Origin: Lineus longissimus
Lineage: Eukaryota > Nemertea > Pilidiophora > Heteronemertea > Lineidae
NCBI RefSeq assembly: GCF_910592395.1
Contig: NC_088318.1
Coordinates: 8,620,349-8,684,348 of the forward strand
Reading direction: 5' to 3'
DNA: 64,000 nt
In this document: in pieces, positions 23,303 through 35,559 of the stretch
How the letters are laid out: each line of letters opens with the position of its first letter
Numbering within the stretch: position 1 is the stretch's first letter
Position numbers and translations under genes: made by a program
Notes under the pieces: model-generated
Told to the model about the DNA's origin: nothing
Databases searched by the model: none
The model's input: only the letters and a program-made list of their open reading frames with translations

Positions 23303-24985
23303 TGGCTCACCGTAGGGGAGTCTATACGACACTGCTGTGTCCGTCGTCTGTCGTCCTTGTCTTCTGTATCCTGTTTCAAAAACAGTGGCACATTTCTTAA
23401 CTGCTACAGCTATGAACTTGAATCTTTGTACACAGGACCCCCAGGTCAGGTGACCTCTTGACGATGAATTTCGGTCCGATCTGATTCTTGACTTGCCCAC
23501 CAGGGGTCCAGAAGTGGAAACCTGAAAAGTGTGATATCTCTCTTATAAGTGACTTGTTTTCGATGACATTTTTATGGTAGGTTTTCCTAGCAAGGATACA
23601 TTACGCATCATCCGGGTTTTTTATTAGACCTAATTTACAAGGTCACAGAGGTTAAATGGCAGAAATTGGCTGTTTGAGAAATCCCAACTCGAATCCAGCA
23701 GAATTAATATTTGAGAAACTTTTAACGCACAAAGTTTAGACACTGCAACACATCCTATCATACGCACTGGTACACTTCACCCCAAACTACAGTACATGAA
23801 GATCAGAAACAGGTGTGTATTTGCATGACAAGTGGTTCCTTACCAGTGTGGTCATCGGCTCTCCAGTCTCTTGTCGTAGAACCAGAACCAAGCAAGCGGC
23901 CTGTCATTAATTGACAGGTGTCAATAGACGTCATGAGTACAAGCGAAAGCCGATCGGTCAAAGCAGCGGACAAGATCAAAAGCCTGTATTGGAGAAAGTT
24001 TGGACATAAGTAGTCCTACATGGTTTATAGCGGTGGGTCTTTTGATGTGTTGACACCTCTTTAAAACCCTGGCCGACTCTAAAGATGCAGGTGGCCAACC
24101 CCGATTCTAGGTTAAAATAAAAGATAGTGTGGTAAAAAATGTAGGCAGTAGTGTAGATTCTAGATTGAACTGGATGCGAGGCTGCATATGAGTCGCCATT
24201 GTTGGGAAGTTGGTAGGTTTAGTTTGCAAGTTGCTCGTCGGATTTTGAAATACCTTGAGATGTGGAAGGTTATAAAAATGCTTGTCGGAGTTTCTGATTA
24301 TTATTTTCTGGGTTGTCAACTGCTGCTACGTAGGTACACTAAATTATTTCTGTGTTCTGAAAATACTTTCACCCCGCGCACCTGGCATCGCATCATTAGC
24401 AACAATGTCATGTCGTACAATGCAGTGTTGTTGTTTTTCCGTTGCCGGCAAATGATTTCCATTTTCACACTGATGTGATATTCATTTCAGCTTGATAATC
24501 GCTACACCATCATTGCACTTTTTGCAGTAACAAATTCCGAAACAATTAGAAAGCGAATTTTCGTTGCTATTCGCTAAGCGAATTTCTGCTAGCGATACTT
24601 TGGAGATACTCCCTTAATTGGCTGTTTGAGTTAACTATGGCACGTTTCTTGACTGTTAAAGCTATGAACTAGAAGTTTAGTACACATGACTCCCTAAGTC
24701 CTGTTCGTTGGGCACTGAATTTCGATCTGATTCTGGACTTGGCCACCAAGTGGCCAAAACTAAAAAGGTAGAAAGTGCAATAGCTCGCTTATTAGTTACT
24801 TGTTTTCGATGATATTTCTGTGGTAGGTTCTCCAAGCAACGATGCATCGCATGTCATACCGACTTTTGGTTTTACGTAAATACTATACATGTACCAAGTT
24901 TCTTAATCAGGATGAATTCCTAAGCACCAAATATCTAGACGGTAAGCACGATGGCCCTTGGCCGTTTTATTTTCAGAAAATGTGA
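23303..24985 (+). repeat. R2 repeat copy with 0.95-kb insertion
   Basis: Starts tttggctcaccgtagggg and ends gtaagcacgatggcccttgg. The monomer is broken at 23678 and resumes at 24616 by the insertion listed next. Confidence 0.7.
23679..24630. mobile_element. Insertion flanked by 15-bp target duplication
   Basis: The R2 word aattggctgtttgag is present at 23664-23678 and again at 24616-24630, and R2 reads straight through if one copy plus the intervening 937 bp is removed. A 15-bp duplication favours a target-primed retrotransposition. No coding region is recognised inside. Confidence 0.55.
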
Positions 24986-25045
24986 ATTTTAACTCTTTCA
25001 CTTCCAGCCCTATTTTAAAGTTATTCCTCCATTTTGCCACCATTT

Positions 25046-25166
25046 TAGCTCAGCTGACTAAGTCAGCCGAGCTTGTCAAATAAGTTGTTCAGTGGCGTCC
25101 GTCTGTCCATCCATCCATCCATCCATCCATCCATCCATCCATCCATCCATCCATCCATCCATCCAT

Positions 25167-25200
<34 letters not shown>

Positions 25201-26769
25201 GTTAAACCCATGGTGCACATTTTGTAACCGTAAGACCTAGAGACTTCAATTTTGCATTTCTGGATACTTCTGGTCAAACTCTACTTTCAAAACAAAATTT
25301 GTCGCCATTCGACCTACTTCCTGCGAGCGAGAGTGCATGAAGGAAACTGGCCTATATCGGCCTAGGAGCAGCAGAATTAGTCGAAATATGCTCTAATATT
25401 AAGATAAAATTCTTGAAAATCTATTTTATTGCGAAAAAGTTCAAAATTTTAACAGGAGAGGGCGCTACCTGCCTTTTAATTATTTCTGCCGATTCAAATT
25501 CCCGCCCGATGACGTCAGCCATCAATGAAGTCTCCTATTTGCCAGTTCTCAAAACATGGCAGCTACACAACAAAAGCAGTAGCTCCAGGAATAAATCACT
25601 GTTCACTTCAGCTTCGTAATCGATTGTACCCCCACTTTATTGTGTTTTGTGTGGTGTTCCTATTCAATCAACGATGTAAGGCCTTATTATGTTGGTTTTA
25701 ATTGAGAAGGTGCATTATAAGCGGCGTACGAAATACCGAAGCGGAGACAAAATGGCGGCATGTTGTTTACGCCATGTGCAATAATCTTGGAGCTCAATGA
25801 CACTCAAGTACCCAATTTCACTAGTTCGTTTCAGTGGTAGTCATAAGGTCTTTAGGGACTACTTTCAGAAATTAGTTCTTGAAAATTTGGCCACATTTCT
25901 GTGAAAACGATATCGGAAGTGCATGCTCTGTTCGCGATGACATCGCCGATGTATTTTAAAGTGGAGAATTCCCACAGTATGTGCAGTGAATCGGCATGAT
26001 TCTGTTCGCCTATTAAGTTTTAGTTCTACGATTCTTTCATGAGTAAAAAGTAGACATTCTAAGCAATACAATAATGTCACTCCCATAAAAATTGATTGGA
26101 AATTGAGGGAGCTACGGCATTCTGTTCGGCAACTGGCAGCGCTGAAAAAATACATTGCATACTGTACAATACCAAATGGCACATTTTAAAAAGCGCTCAT
26201 TGGACAACGTAGGGAATCACCAGAAATGACGTAATCGCTGGTCTAAATAGAAAACTACGGTGGCGCAGTAGAGCACAAGAAAAGGTTTAGCATTAACTTC
26301 GTCATGCAAGCTTCAGCAACAAAACGATTTCTCATGAATGATTTATTTGATCATCATCAGCTTGTTTCCCCTGATAGATAAAAAAATGATTTACAATTTC
26401 CATCAAAGTTTTTTATTTTGTGTATAGTCACATATTATTTAACTGGCAAGGAGCCAAGCAGTTTTGAATATTCACGGGAAAATACTTCGTACTTGTAAAC
26501 GAGGCTATGACAATGAGTATCCTCATTCATGGCATAAACTTCATGTTTCGGTAAATATTTTCATACGATGATTTCACCCGAATTATGGTCAGGATTGAGG
26601 AATGAACAGTGGCATAATTATGTCAACCAAAAACATTGGTACCGTAGTGAACGCAAAAGGATATCAAATACCATGGAGCATACCATTTTCATGCATAATG
26701 AACTAAACACCGGGAAGATATTAATGATATTAACTCAGCTGAGCGCCAGGCCCTTGGGCCTCTTGTTGG
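25046..26769 (+). repeat. R1 family repeat, full-length copy
   Basis: Starts ttttagctcagctgactaag, carries a (TCCA)n microsatellite near the 5' end, the shared 420-bp core at 25838-26275, and ends actcagctgagcgccaggcc followed by cttgggcctcttg. About 1.7 kb. Confidence 0.7.
25107..25200 (+). repeat. (TCCA)n microsatellite
   Basis: About 23 TCCA units, almost pure. The open frame of repeated MDGW on the other strand is an artefact of it. Confidence 0.95.
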
Positions 26770-26774
26770 CCATT

Positions 26775-27059
26775 TTACCACTTTTTTGTAGCAGGAGCTG
26801 AGGGCCCTATTTGGCGCCCTTGACCACATCCTCGGCCACGTGCAGCAGGCTGCGCCCCCCGCCCATCATCACCTGAGTCATTGTCACTACTACTTATATC
26901 ATAACCCCCAACTGCCTGGTCATTATCACAATCAGAATCAGGCTGATCACGCAAATTGGTCTCAAATTGGTCGATCTTCACCAATTCACCTGACTCGAAA
27001 TACCCACTTCCTGGGTACGAGATTGAACCGAATGCTTCTGAGAACACTTCCGAAGACAT
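26775..27059 (-). pseudogene. piggyBac-like transposase N-terminus, truncated
   Basis: Opens MSSEVFSEAFGSISYPGSGY, followed by an Asp/Ser-rich segment (SSSDNDSGDDGRG) and an Arg/Gly stretch (ARGRGCGQGRQIG). Acidic then RG-rich is the layout of the piggyBac transposase at 23058. The catalytic region is absent: the frame runs into the R1 repeat end at 26769. Confidence 0.55.
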
Positions 27060-27564
27060 GGTGGGAGGTTTAAATCAACGTAGAATCAATAGTTTGGTTT
27101 ACTTTTTGATGGGTAGATGGAAACACTGAGATATCATTTTGAAATGTTATTGACTGTGAAGGAGTTAAGAACTTCACACTTAAAAATTTTGAAAAAAACA
27201 GCATTCGGGAATATTAAGAGAGAAAAATTAAGGAAATTAAATTTATTGTATAGCAGAGTTAATAACTCACACAACGTAGTGAGTGTAATGGTTACGTGTA
27301 TGTATAAAGTGTAAACAAAATTCATATATCCATCATGTCCATCGAATCTGAAAAAAATTGTGCAGACCCATGACAGTTCCGGTTCCGGTACAGTTTGTTG
27401 CATTCCATACGGGCCGTGCTTGCCGATCCTGCTTTCACGACGCACCGCAACCACAGTTACCATGATTCCCGTTGTTGACGCAATTATTTCATGACGTCAT
27501 GAGCCATTGACCAATCACGCAAGTGGATTTATTCACACCGGCGCCACTGTCTTGAAGTGTATCT

Positions 27565-28105
27565 AAAAATCGTCTGCTAGAACATACAGGACAACAACGT
27601 CGGCGGAGACAGTTGTGACATTTCATTGCAGACGAAGTAAACGTCCGCTTCTTCTCGATTTACGTACTTTACTTCAAAAAGTCAGTTTTAACACTACTGC
27701 ACAAATATAGAGTGGTCTTAAAGTTCCATTTGGATAGAGATTTGACGGACTGATTTGGAAATTCATTCCAACCATGCAACTGTTTCAGAAATGAGAAAAA
27801 GCTTCTAGGTGTCATGACATGCATGATGTGTCTTGCCTCTGCATTTTTGTACTCAGACATGTCAGAGGGCTTTCAACTTTCATATCATTGAAGAAATAAT
27901 TCATTCCAATCTACAAGTATATCAATCACATCATTTATTTAAAAATCGTCTGCTAGGACATACAGGACAACGTCGGTGGAGACAGTTGTGACATTTCAAT
28001 TTTCATTGCATAGAGATTTGACGGACTGATTTGGAAATTCATTCCAACCATGCAACTGTTTCAGAAATGAGAAAAAGCTCCTGGGTGTCATGACATGCAT
28101 TCAAT
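27565..28105 (-). pseudogene. LINE-like RT C-terminal relic in two tandem copies
   Basis: On the minus strand 27860-27669 reads MTPRSFFSFLKQLHGWNEFP then NQSVKSLSKWNFK, the SFF...WNxxP...FK pattern at the end of LINE reverse transcriptases. Most of this block recurs at 27945-28105 at about 95 percent identity, but that copy lacks the segment 27629-27737. Confidence 0.45.
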
Positions 28106-28708
28106 TATTATTTACCACAAAGAGCTGCTTCTTCCAGCAGATATGAGACAGCTACCGGGGCGGGGACTATTTCTTTATGGGGCCTTATTGTTCAGCGTCT
28201 CCAAGGAATTCTATTTTTAGAGTCCAATGGGGGGGGGGGCTTCCCCCCAATGTACTGACTAAAACCTGTCACTTTCAGAGAACGGGGGAGGGGGTTTGGG
28301 GGACTCATCCCCCAATGTACTGGCTATATATGTCAGAAGGACAGTTGTGTGAGTTCACTAGAGATTGCTCTTTACATATTATCCTTATCCTGTTCATTAT
28401 CATTGTTCAATATCACATTACTTCATTTCATCACCATGGTTTCGTCAAACTCAATGATCAAGTCTCTAAAAACTAATCTCAACTTCACCACATATACATT
28501 CACAACGTCAAATACATTCACGATTACACACACCCTTACAACCCATCCATCGTAAGAATATCCACTGCATTGTTCCTGCCTATCAAAAGCCAGGAGATTT
28601 GCGATGGCCTTGTCATCGTCATTGCTCTAGTTGTATTTGGCATCGAACTGCTGATGAGAAGTTGGTTGTCAATTTAAGTACTGGACTTCTAACACTTTGT
28701 TTTTAAAG

Positions 28709-28894
28709 GTATCAGGAGTTGGCTACAGTTCGAGTGGTGATGTTCGATGCCACGGTGAAGTTGTGCATGGCAACTCTCACTCTTCTATCACCAAGGTGAT
28801 TGAGGTTGGTATTGTATGCAACAATGCTCAGATCGTAGATAATGAACTTCATGGACAACCTACAGAGGGCGCCCTAATTACTGCTGCTATGAAG
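28709..28894 (+). CDS. ATP2C1: SPCA Ca2+/Mn2+ ATPase exon: P/N domain junction
   Basis: Acceptor tttttaaag ends at 28708; donor aag|GTTAGT. It is 186 bp, phase 0 at both ends, so it joins cleanly to the exon ending at 5867. It encodes VSGVGYSSSGDVRCHGEVVH and GIVCNNAQIVDNELHGQPTE then GALITAAMK. In P2A pumps this is the start of the nucleotide-binding domain. The GQPTEGAL motif is conserved, and VxGVGY following the phosphorylation segment is characteristic of SPCA. The preceding intron is 22,841 bp and is almost all repeats. Confidence 0.93.
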
Positions 28895-29019
28895 GTTAGT
28901 AGAAAGATTTCACGAACTAATAAAGTCACTGTCAAGGCTCTAATATTGTGCTGAAAAAAGCTTTTTTAACCATGCTTGACAAATGTAAGGAGGCAACTCA
29001 GCTGCGTCCCCCAATTTCA

Positions 29020-29290
29020 TGGGTTTTAGTTCACCTGTGGGTAAAGCTTAAACAATTCCGTATCATCCATCGTCCGTTGTCGTTGGTAGCAGAGCTCGTT
29101 TCGTAACTACAGGGGCTAGATTCTCGAAACTTGTCATGACGGTAGCTTTGGGCAACATGCCCAGAGTTATTTTTCCTTTTCACAATTTGACCTACTTTCT
29201 GGCCTCCAGGCAGCCATCTTGGAAATTATTTTTTGCCATTTTGGAGCTAAGGCCACACTGAAGTCGGATTACGAATCATTTTCCGAAAGT
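29020..29290 (+). repeat. R3 family repeat, partial
   Basis: Starts ttttagttcacctgtgggta, with gcagagctcgtttcgtaact and tttctggcctccaggcagcc. It matches the R3 copy at 46537 over about 250 bp, then is cut off. Confidence 0.6.
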
Positions 29291-29732
29291 GAAATATAAT
29301 TGAAAGTCCCGACGTCGATTTTTCACACTCGCTTTTTTTACGCCCACCATAAAATTGAGAAGAAATATTTAACCTGTGAAACAATTGCAAACCCTTACTT
29401 TTTTATTTCCGCAGATAGTTGCTTGTCTTCGGAGCCTTGTCCTTTTTGGCTCATCGTAGGGGAGTCTATACAACACCGCAGTGTCTGTCGTCCATTGTCA
29501 TCGTCATTGTCTTCTGTATCCTGTTTCAAAAAGAGTGGCACGTTTCTTAACCGCTAAAGCTATGAACTTGAAATTTAGTGCACACGACTCCCTATGTCAT
29601 ATTATCGCTGACACCTAATTTCGGTCTGAACTGATTTTCGACTTGGCCACCAGGAGGCCAAAACTAAAAGAGATAAAAATTGCAATATCTTGCTTATTTG
29701 TGACATGTTTTCGATGACATTTTTATGGTAGT

Positions 29733-29981
29733 CAGGGTTTCCGCCAGAGGGGGGATGGGGGGGGGGGGATTCATTCATTTTGAGCACTAAAGTTTGTTTT
29801 ACTGTCAAATGAGTAATTTTCATGATTCGATATGTACAATAAGAGCATTTGGGAGCCAATTGTAGCGGTTTTAGGGCCAAAAAACGTCTCAGGAGGGGTC
29901 ATATACCCTTTTTAAGAAAAATAAATTTTAGAAAAAAAGTTTTTTTGCTCCCCCTCAAATTTAATCCTGGCGGAAACCCTG
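29733..29981. mobile_element. 249-bp MITE with 15-bp TIRs
   Basis: Perfect inverted ends cagggtttccgccag / ctggcggaaaccctg, flanked by gtagt on both sides (29728-29732, 29982-29986). The uninterrupted R2 monomer reads atggtagttac here. The interior is G-rich at the left (poly-G) and has no coding potential. The 5-bp duplication does not settle the superfamily. Confidence 0.85.
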
Positions 29982-30105
29982 GTAGTTACTTTTAGCAAGG
30001 ATGCATCATATATCCTATGGGTTTAAATTTGAACTTATTTTCAAGGTCACAGATGTCAAATGGTATAGTGTTGCCATTTGAGTGTAACTATGGCACGTTT
30101 CTTAA

Positions 30106-31086
30106 CTCTTTCGCGTCCGCTCCCGGGCATGGCCGGGTTGCGTTCCCAACAGTTGACGGCTGCTCCCGGCCATGTCCGGGACCCTATCTTCCCCGATTCA
30201 AATGCTTGTAGAGCCTACTATGTGTACTAGGGATAAAATACGAGCACACCGTCTGCTTCGCAGATAGTATCGCCATCTATACAAATTTTGACACGTTATA
30301 TTGGCGGTATGGGAGCTGGTATTGACCTTTTAGTCGGGCATCTTACCACGTGCATGGTGTGATATTTGTTCCTGGTTTTCGATTTTGCTAGCCATAGGTA
30401 AAAGCCCTATTTACACATGTAACTGTTACTAACAAGTAGTTTTAAGTCCAGAAGTCTCAGAAATACATTTTGAACGGCTACGTTCTGTTTGGGAAAAGGG
30501 AGCAAAATAAGATGACACATCTGGAATTTTAACTCCAGGTTATTGAGTACTTCATGGGGTGGGGGGGGGGGGATACAACAAAAGCTTGTCTTCTGTATTG
30601 TTCTTTAAATGTTTCCTCCCAAAATTGAATGTTTTCAGTGATAAATAACTAAAGGTAAACCATTTTGATTTTTTTCAAAACCGTTCATAATCATTGAAAA
30701 ATTTGAAAAAGATTTCGACCCTTGCACTCAGTTACTATAATATTTTGCCTACAAGGGGTTAATCTTTTGACTTGAAACACTACATGCTATTAGCTTATGT
30801 TCTTATCATCATTTCCTTTTGTTTTGAAGTGAAAAAAAGGAAAATTTCCCTTTTTGCACCGAATGACCCCAGATTTTAGACCACAAGGGTTTAATATTTT
30901 TGAAAACTTTGACTATGTTCATGTAGCTAAAGGTCTTGCCATTAGTTTGTAAAAGTTTCACCTTCATATTCCAAGCAATAAAAGTTCTATGATTTTTTAA
31001 GCAAAAAAATTCATTTCTGCGTTCTTCCAAAAAAGTATGCGGCCAGAGACTACGGTACACTATAAAAGTATATGGACGCGAAAGGG
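30106..31086. mobile_element. piggyBac-type MITE, TTAA target
   Basis: 981 bp. Ends ctctttcgcgtccgc and, at right, ggacgcgaaaggg, with TTAA on both sides (30102-30105, 31087-31090). Removing it restores the R2 word gtttcttaaccactaaagc apart from one base. The first 100 bp are GC-rich and contain gctcccgggcatggccggg twice, once diverged. No transposase remains, so it must have been moved in trans. Confidence 0.88.
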
Positions 31087-31871
31087 TTAAGCACTAAAGC
31101 TATGAACTTGAAATGTTGTACACATGACTCCTTATGTCATGTATCCTCTGACACTGAATTTCGATTTAATCTGATTGAATTGGCCACCAGGGGGCCAGAA
31201 GTTGAAACCTAAAAGTATCATATCCATCTTATGAGTGGCTCGTTTTCAATAACATTTTTAAGGTAGGTTCTCCTAGCAAGGATAGAACACATCTAATGAG
31301 TTTTTGATTTGACCTGCTTTTTAAGATTGCAGAGGTCAAATGGCGGAAATTGGTTGTTTGAGTGTAACTATGGCACGTTTCTTAACCACTAAAGCTATGA
31401 ACTTGAAATTTGTTACACATGACTCCCTACGTCATGTAACCCCAAAACTAAAATAGGTAAAAAGTGCAATATCTGGTTTATTGTTGACTTGTTTTTGATG
31501 ATATTCTTATGGTACTTACTTCAAGCAACGATACATCACATGTCATACCGACTTGGGTTTGACCTATATACTATACATGTGCAATGTTTTTTTAACCAAG
31601 ATGAATTCTAAAGCACCAAATATCTATACGGTTAGCACAATGGCTCCTTGCCATTTCATTATTAATCACTGTTAATCACTATTTGTGAGCTGATTTGGAG
31701 TACAATGGATACACGAGGAGTAACTTGAGAATAAGTAGCTCCGTATAGAATAGTTTTTGATGTTTTTGGAGCTTTTGCACGAACTGTCTGCCTGTTGAAG
31801 TCGCTCAAATTTCACGATTCAAGAGTCAAGGTGATCAAGTTTCCCCACCTCTTCTTATTACTCTGAAGATG

Positions 31872-32446
31872 TATGTATGGTATCAATTTTTAGACGGAGG
31901 TTCCACATTGGCAGGCATCGTGAAATCCGTTTCCGGGCCTTTAAAGGAGAATGCTTTCTTGGAAAGCAATGATTTTCACTGTGGGAATTGCCAATGGTTA
32001 GACTGAGGTTCCTTTTGATAATGGGCATCATTAAATATCCAATATGGCCTCCAGGGGAGCCATCTTGAAATTGGTTTCCTGGCATTTAAAAACTAAAGCT
32101 TTAATGGAATGCAATGATTTCCACCGTGAGAATTGCAAATTGTTAGAAGGAGGTTCCTTTCGATAATAGGCACCATCAACTCTCCAAGATGGCCGCCAGG
32201 GCAACCATTTTGAAATCTGTTTCCGGACATTTTTAGGAGAACACTTGCAATGATTTTCACTGTGGGAATTGCGATTGGTTAGACGAAGGTTCATTTCGAT
32301 AAGGGCGCCATCAATTATCAAGTATTGACGCCAGGGCAGACATCTTGAAATCTGTAACCGGACATTTTAAGTTGATCGCTTTCATGGAATGCAATGATTT
32401 TCAGTGTCAAAATTTCCAATGATTAAAACGAGGTTCCTTTCAATAA
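31872..32446 (+). repeat. R5 array, about 150-bp period, 4 units
   Basis: Units are recognised by atggccgccagggcagccat, tttccgggcatttaaaggag and attttcactgtgggaattgc. The same family recurs at 34655 and 49240. Confidence 0.75.
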
Positions 32447-33812
32447 TTATGCCCCCGCTAAAGTGGGGGCATTATGTTCTTAGGTGGTTTCCGGCCGCGT
32501 CCGCCGCACTGAATTCCAGACTATAACCCAAGAACCCCTTGCTCGGCTGACTTGAAATTTTTAGGGGGTGTAGGCCTAGTGTGTCAAAGGGTCCCTATTG
32601 TTTTTTGTCGCGTTCCAAAATCCAATATGGCCGCCAGCCGCCATCTTAGATTTTCGCATTCCGCTCGTTTACTAGAGAACCAGAGGTCCAACAGTCTTCA
32701 AACTTTTGTGGCGTAATGGTCTATGGTAGGGGAGGTTCCCTATCGATTTTGGGCCCGACCCGAAATCAAAGATGGCCGCCAGCCACCATCTTAGATTTTG
32801 GCATTCCGCTCGTTAACTGGAGAACCGGAGGTCCAACAGTCTTCAAACTTTTGTGGCGTAATGGTCTATGGTAGGGGAGGTTCCCTATCGATTTTGGGCC
32901 CGACCCGAAATCAAAGATGGCCGCCAGCCACCATCTTAGATTTTCGCATTCCGCTCGTTAACTGGAGAACCGGAGGTCCAACAGTCTTCAAACTTTTGTG
33001 GCGTAATGGTCTATGGTAGGGGAGGTTTCCTATCGATTTTGGGCCCGACCCGAAATCAAAGATGGCCGCCAGCCACCATCTTAGATTTTGGCATTCCGCT
33101 CGTTAACTGGAGAACCGGAGGTCCAACAGTCTTCAAACTTTTGTGGTGTAATGGTCTATGGTAGGGGAAACCCATACGATTTTGGGCCAGACCCGAAATC
33201 AAAGATGGCCACCAGGTCCCCGACTTGGTGATTTGTATTCCGCCCCGTAAATTAAAAACCGAGTGAGTGACAGATCTGAAACTTATGTGGTGTTATTACC
33301 TAGTGTAGGGGAGGTTCCCTATCCATTTTGGGCCCGATCTGAAATCCAAGATGGCTACCAGGCCTGACTTGGTTTTTTCGCATTCCGACCTGTAACTCAA
33401 GAACCAAGTGAGTGACAGACCTGAAACTTATGTGGTGTGATGAGGTTGTGTAGGGGAGGTTCCCTGTCGATTTTGGGCCTGACCCAAAATTCAATATGGC
33501 TGCCAGCAGCCAACTTAGATTTTGGTATTCCGATTGTTAACTGAAGAACTAGAGGTTTGACACACTTCAAACTTTTGTGGTGCAATGGTCATTCAGGGGA
33601 TGCTCTCCATCAATTTTGGGCGTGTTCCAAAATCCAATATGGCTGCCAGCAGCCAACTTAGATTTTGGTATTCCGATTGTTAACTGAAGAACTAGAGGTT
33701 TGACACACTTCAAACTTCTGTGGTGTAATGGTCTTCAGTAGGGGAGTTTCTCTAACGATTTTGGGCGCATTCCAGAATCCAAAATGGCCTCCAGCCGCCA
33801 TCTTAGATTTTT
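32447..33812 (+). repeat. R6 array, about 145-bp period, 8 units
   Basis: Opens with the palindrome gcccccgctaaagtgggggc. Then monomers with gatggccgccagccaccatc and attccgctcgttaactggag recur at 32771, 32915, 33061, 33205, 33350 and about 33496, 33640 and 33785. The first four are nearly identical and the later ones increasingly diverged, so the left part of the array expanded recently. Confidence 0.85.
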
Positions 33813-33814
33813 GC

Positions 33815-34140
33815 TGAGATGAGATAAGATAAGAGATGAGATAAATTAAATAGCCACGCAGTTGCTATTCATTGATATCCGAGCATTGGATATTCTGTGA
33901 CAGACATCAGGAGATGAGATAAATAGCTAGGCAATTCCTATTCATTGATATCCGAGCATTGGATATTCTGTGACTGACACCAGGAGAAGGGATAAATAGC
34001 CTGACAGTTGTTATTCATTAGCATGTAAGCAATGGATATTCTGTGACTGATTCTAGCAGATTGCACTAGCTACCCGGCAGTGACTAGTCTTTAACTTCCT
34101 GAGTACCAGATATTCTGTGACTGATTCCAGGCGATCGCAT
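33815..34140 (+). repeat. Tandem array, about 90-bp period, 4 units
   Basis: Units marked by agatgagataaatagc, ctattcattgatatccgagc and ggatattctgtgactgac. It directly abuts the R6 array. Confidence 0.75.
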
Positions 34141-34650
34141 AATTGATGCTGTTCCAGTAACAGGGTCAACAGCTTGCCCACTGATCTTCTGTGTAAATTG
34201 CTAGCAGGCAATCGCCTTGGAAACGGCAAAAACTTAAAAGATCAAGGAGATGACAACGGCGAAAATAGTATAGACCACGCTTCACCTCTGTAGTGAGTAA
34301 ATGGGAAAACCAACATTGCTGTTCCAGGCATGTCTATTGTCAGACCAACTGGCCCAGTCAACAGCCATATTATTGTGGATGTCATTTGAGAGCCTCCACA
34401 AAATTTCATAAACAGCCACAGAGAAGATATTATCGTATTTATGCGCTAAAAAGCGCATTGCGCTTATATTCGAGGTGCGCTTATAGCCACAATTTCATAT
34501 TTATAGGCTAAATAACGCGCGCAATGAACATATTAACACACCGAACACACCAGAGCGGGGGCATACATTCGCAATTTGCCCCAATTGCGTTATATATTTC
34601 TAGTTGGGATCATCAACTATGCAAGACGGTCGCCAGGGCTGCAATAATGA
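34141..34650. other. Non-coding, nothing recognised
   Basis: No exon, RNA gene or known repeat supported. It contains a short palindromic stretch around 34440-34480 (gcgctaaaaagcgcattgcg). Confidence 0.4.
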
Positions 34651-34654
34651 AATC

Positions 34655-35530
34655 TATTTCCGGGCATTTAAAGGGGAACGATTCCATGGAATGCACTTAT
34701 TTTCTCTGTTGGAATTGCCAATGGTTATACAAAGATTCCTTTCGATAATTGGCATGATCCACTTTCCAGTATGGCCGCTAGGGCAGGAATCTTGAAATCT
34801 GTTTCTGGGCATTTAAAGGAGAACGCTTTCATGGAATGCAACTTTTTTCACTGTGGGAATTGTCAATGGTTAGAAGAAGGTTCCTTTCTATAATGGGCGG
34901 CTGCCACTATCCAATATCGCCGCTAGATCAGTCATCTTGAAATCTGTTTCCGGGCATTTAAAGGAGAACGCTTTCATGGTATGCAATGATTTTCACTGTG
35001 GGAATTGCCAATGGTTAGACAAAGGTTCCTTTTTATAATGGGCTTTATCCACCCTCCAATATTGCCGTCAGGGCAGCCATCTTGAAATCCGTTTCCGGGC
35101 ATTAAAAGGACAAAGCTCTCATGGAATGCAATGATTTTCACTGTGGGAATTGTCGATGGTATGACGAAGTTTCCTTTCTATAATGGGTGTCATCCTCGAT
35201 CCAATATGGCCGCTAGGTCAGCCATCTTGAAATCCATTTCTGGGCATTCAAAGGAGAATGCTTTCATGGAATGCAATGATTTTCAATGTGGGAATAGGCA
35301 ATAGCTTAGGTTCCTTTCGCTGATGGGCGCCATCAACTATCCAATATCTTGAAATCCTTTTCTGGGCATTTAAAGGAGGATGCTTTCATGGAATGCAGTG
35401 ATTTTTAATGTGGGAAATGCCAATGATTCAAAGAAGGTTCTTTCAAAAATGAGTGCCATCAACAATCCAAGGTGGCCACCACAGAAGCCATCTTGATTTT
35501 CATTTCCATTAAACCGAAGAACCTCCCCTC
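34655..35530 (+). repeat. R5 array, about 150-bp period, 5-6 units
   Basis: Same monomer as at 31872 (gccatcttgaaatctgtttc, cgggcatttaaaggagaacg). Units become shorter and more diverged to the right. Confidence 0.75.
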
Positions 35531-35559
35531 ACTTTGATGTAGTTTCTTTGTCATCTATT

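Larger units (their letters stand above)
24993..27164 (-). mobile_element. Deleted piggyBac-like element with TTAA ends
   Basis: TTAA at 24989-24992 and 27165-27168. The inner ends read ctctttcac and, from the right, ctccttcac, matching the end style of the 23287 and 30106 elements. Only the transposase N-terminus (26775-27059) is left. Much of the interior is an R1 repeat (25046-26769), so the element was both deleted and invaded. Confidence 0.6.
29449..31665 (+). repeat. R2 repeat copy (host of two MITEs)
   Basis: Starts tttttggctcatcgtagggg and ends ggttagcacaatggctcctt then gccatttcatt. It includes three or more monomers and two precise insertions (29733-29981 and 30106-31086). Confidence 0.75.

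Noticed and set aside
25089-25277. Open frame of repeated MDGW residues on the minus strand
   Set aside because: Direct product of the (TCCA)n microsatellite.
31872-35530. Regular 90-150 bp spacing considered as a CRISPR-like or satellite centromere array
   Set aside because: Units are contiguous monomers without spacers and are dispersed short arrays inside an intron. CRISPR does not apply to an animal genome.
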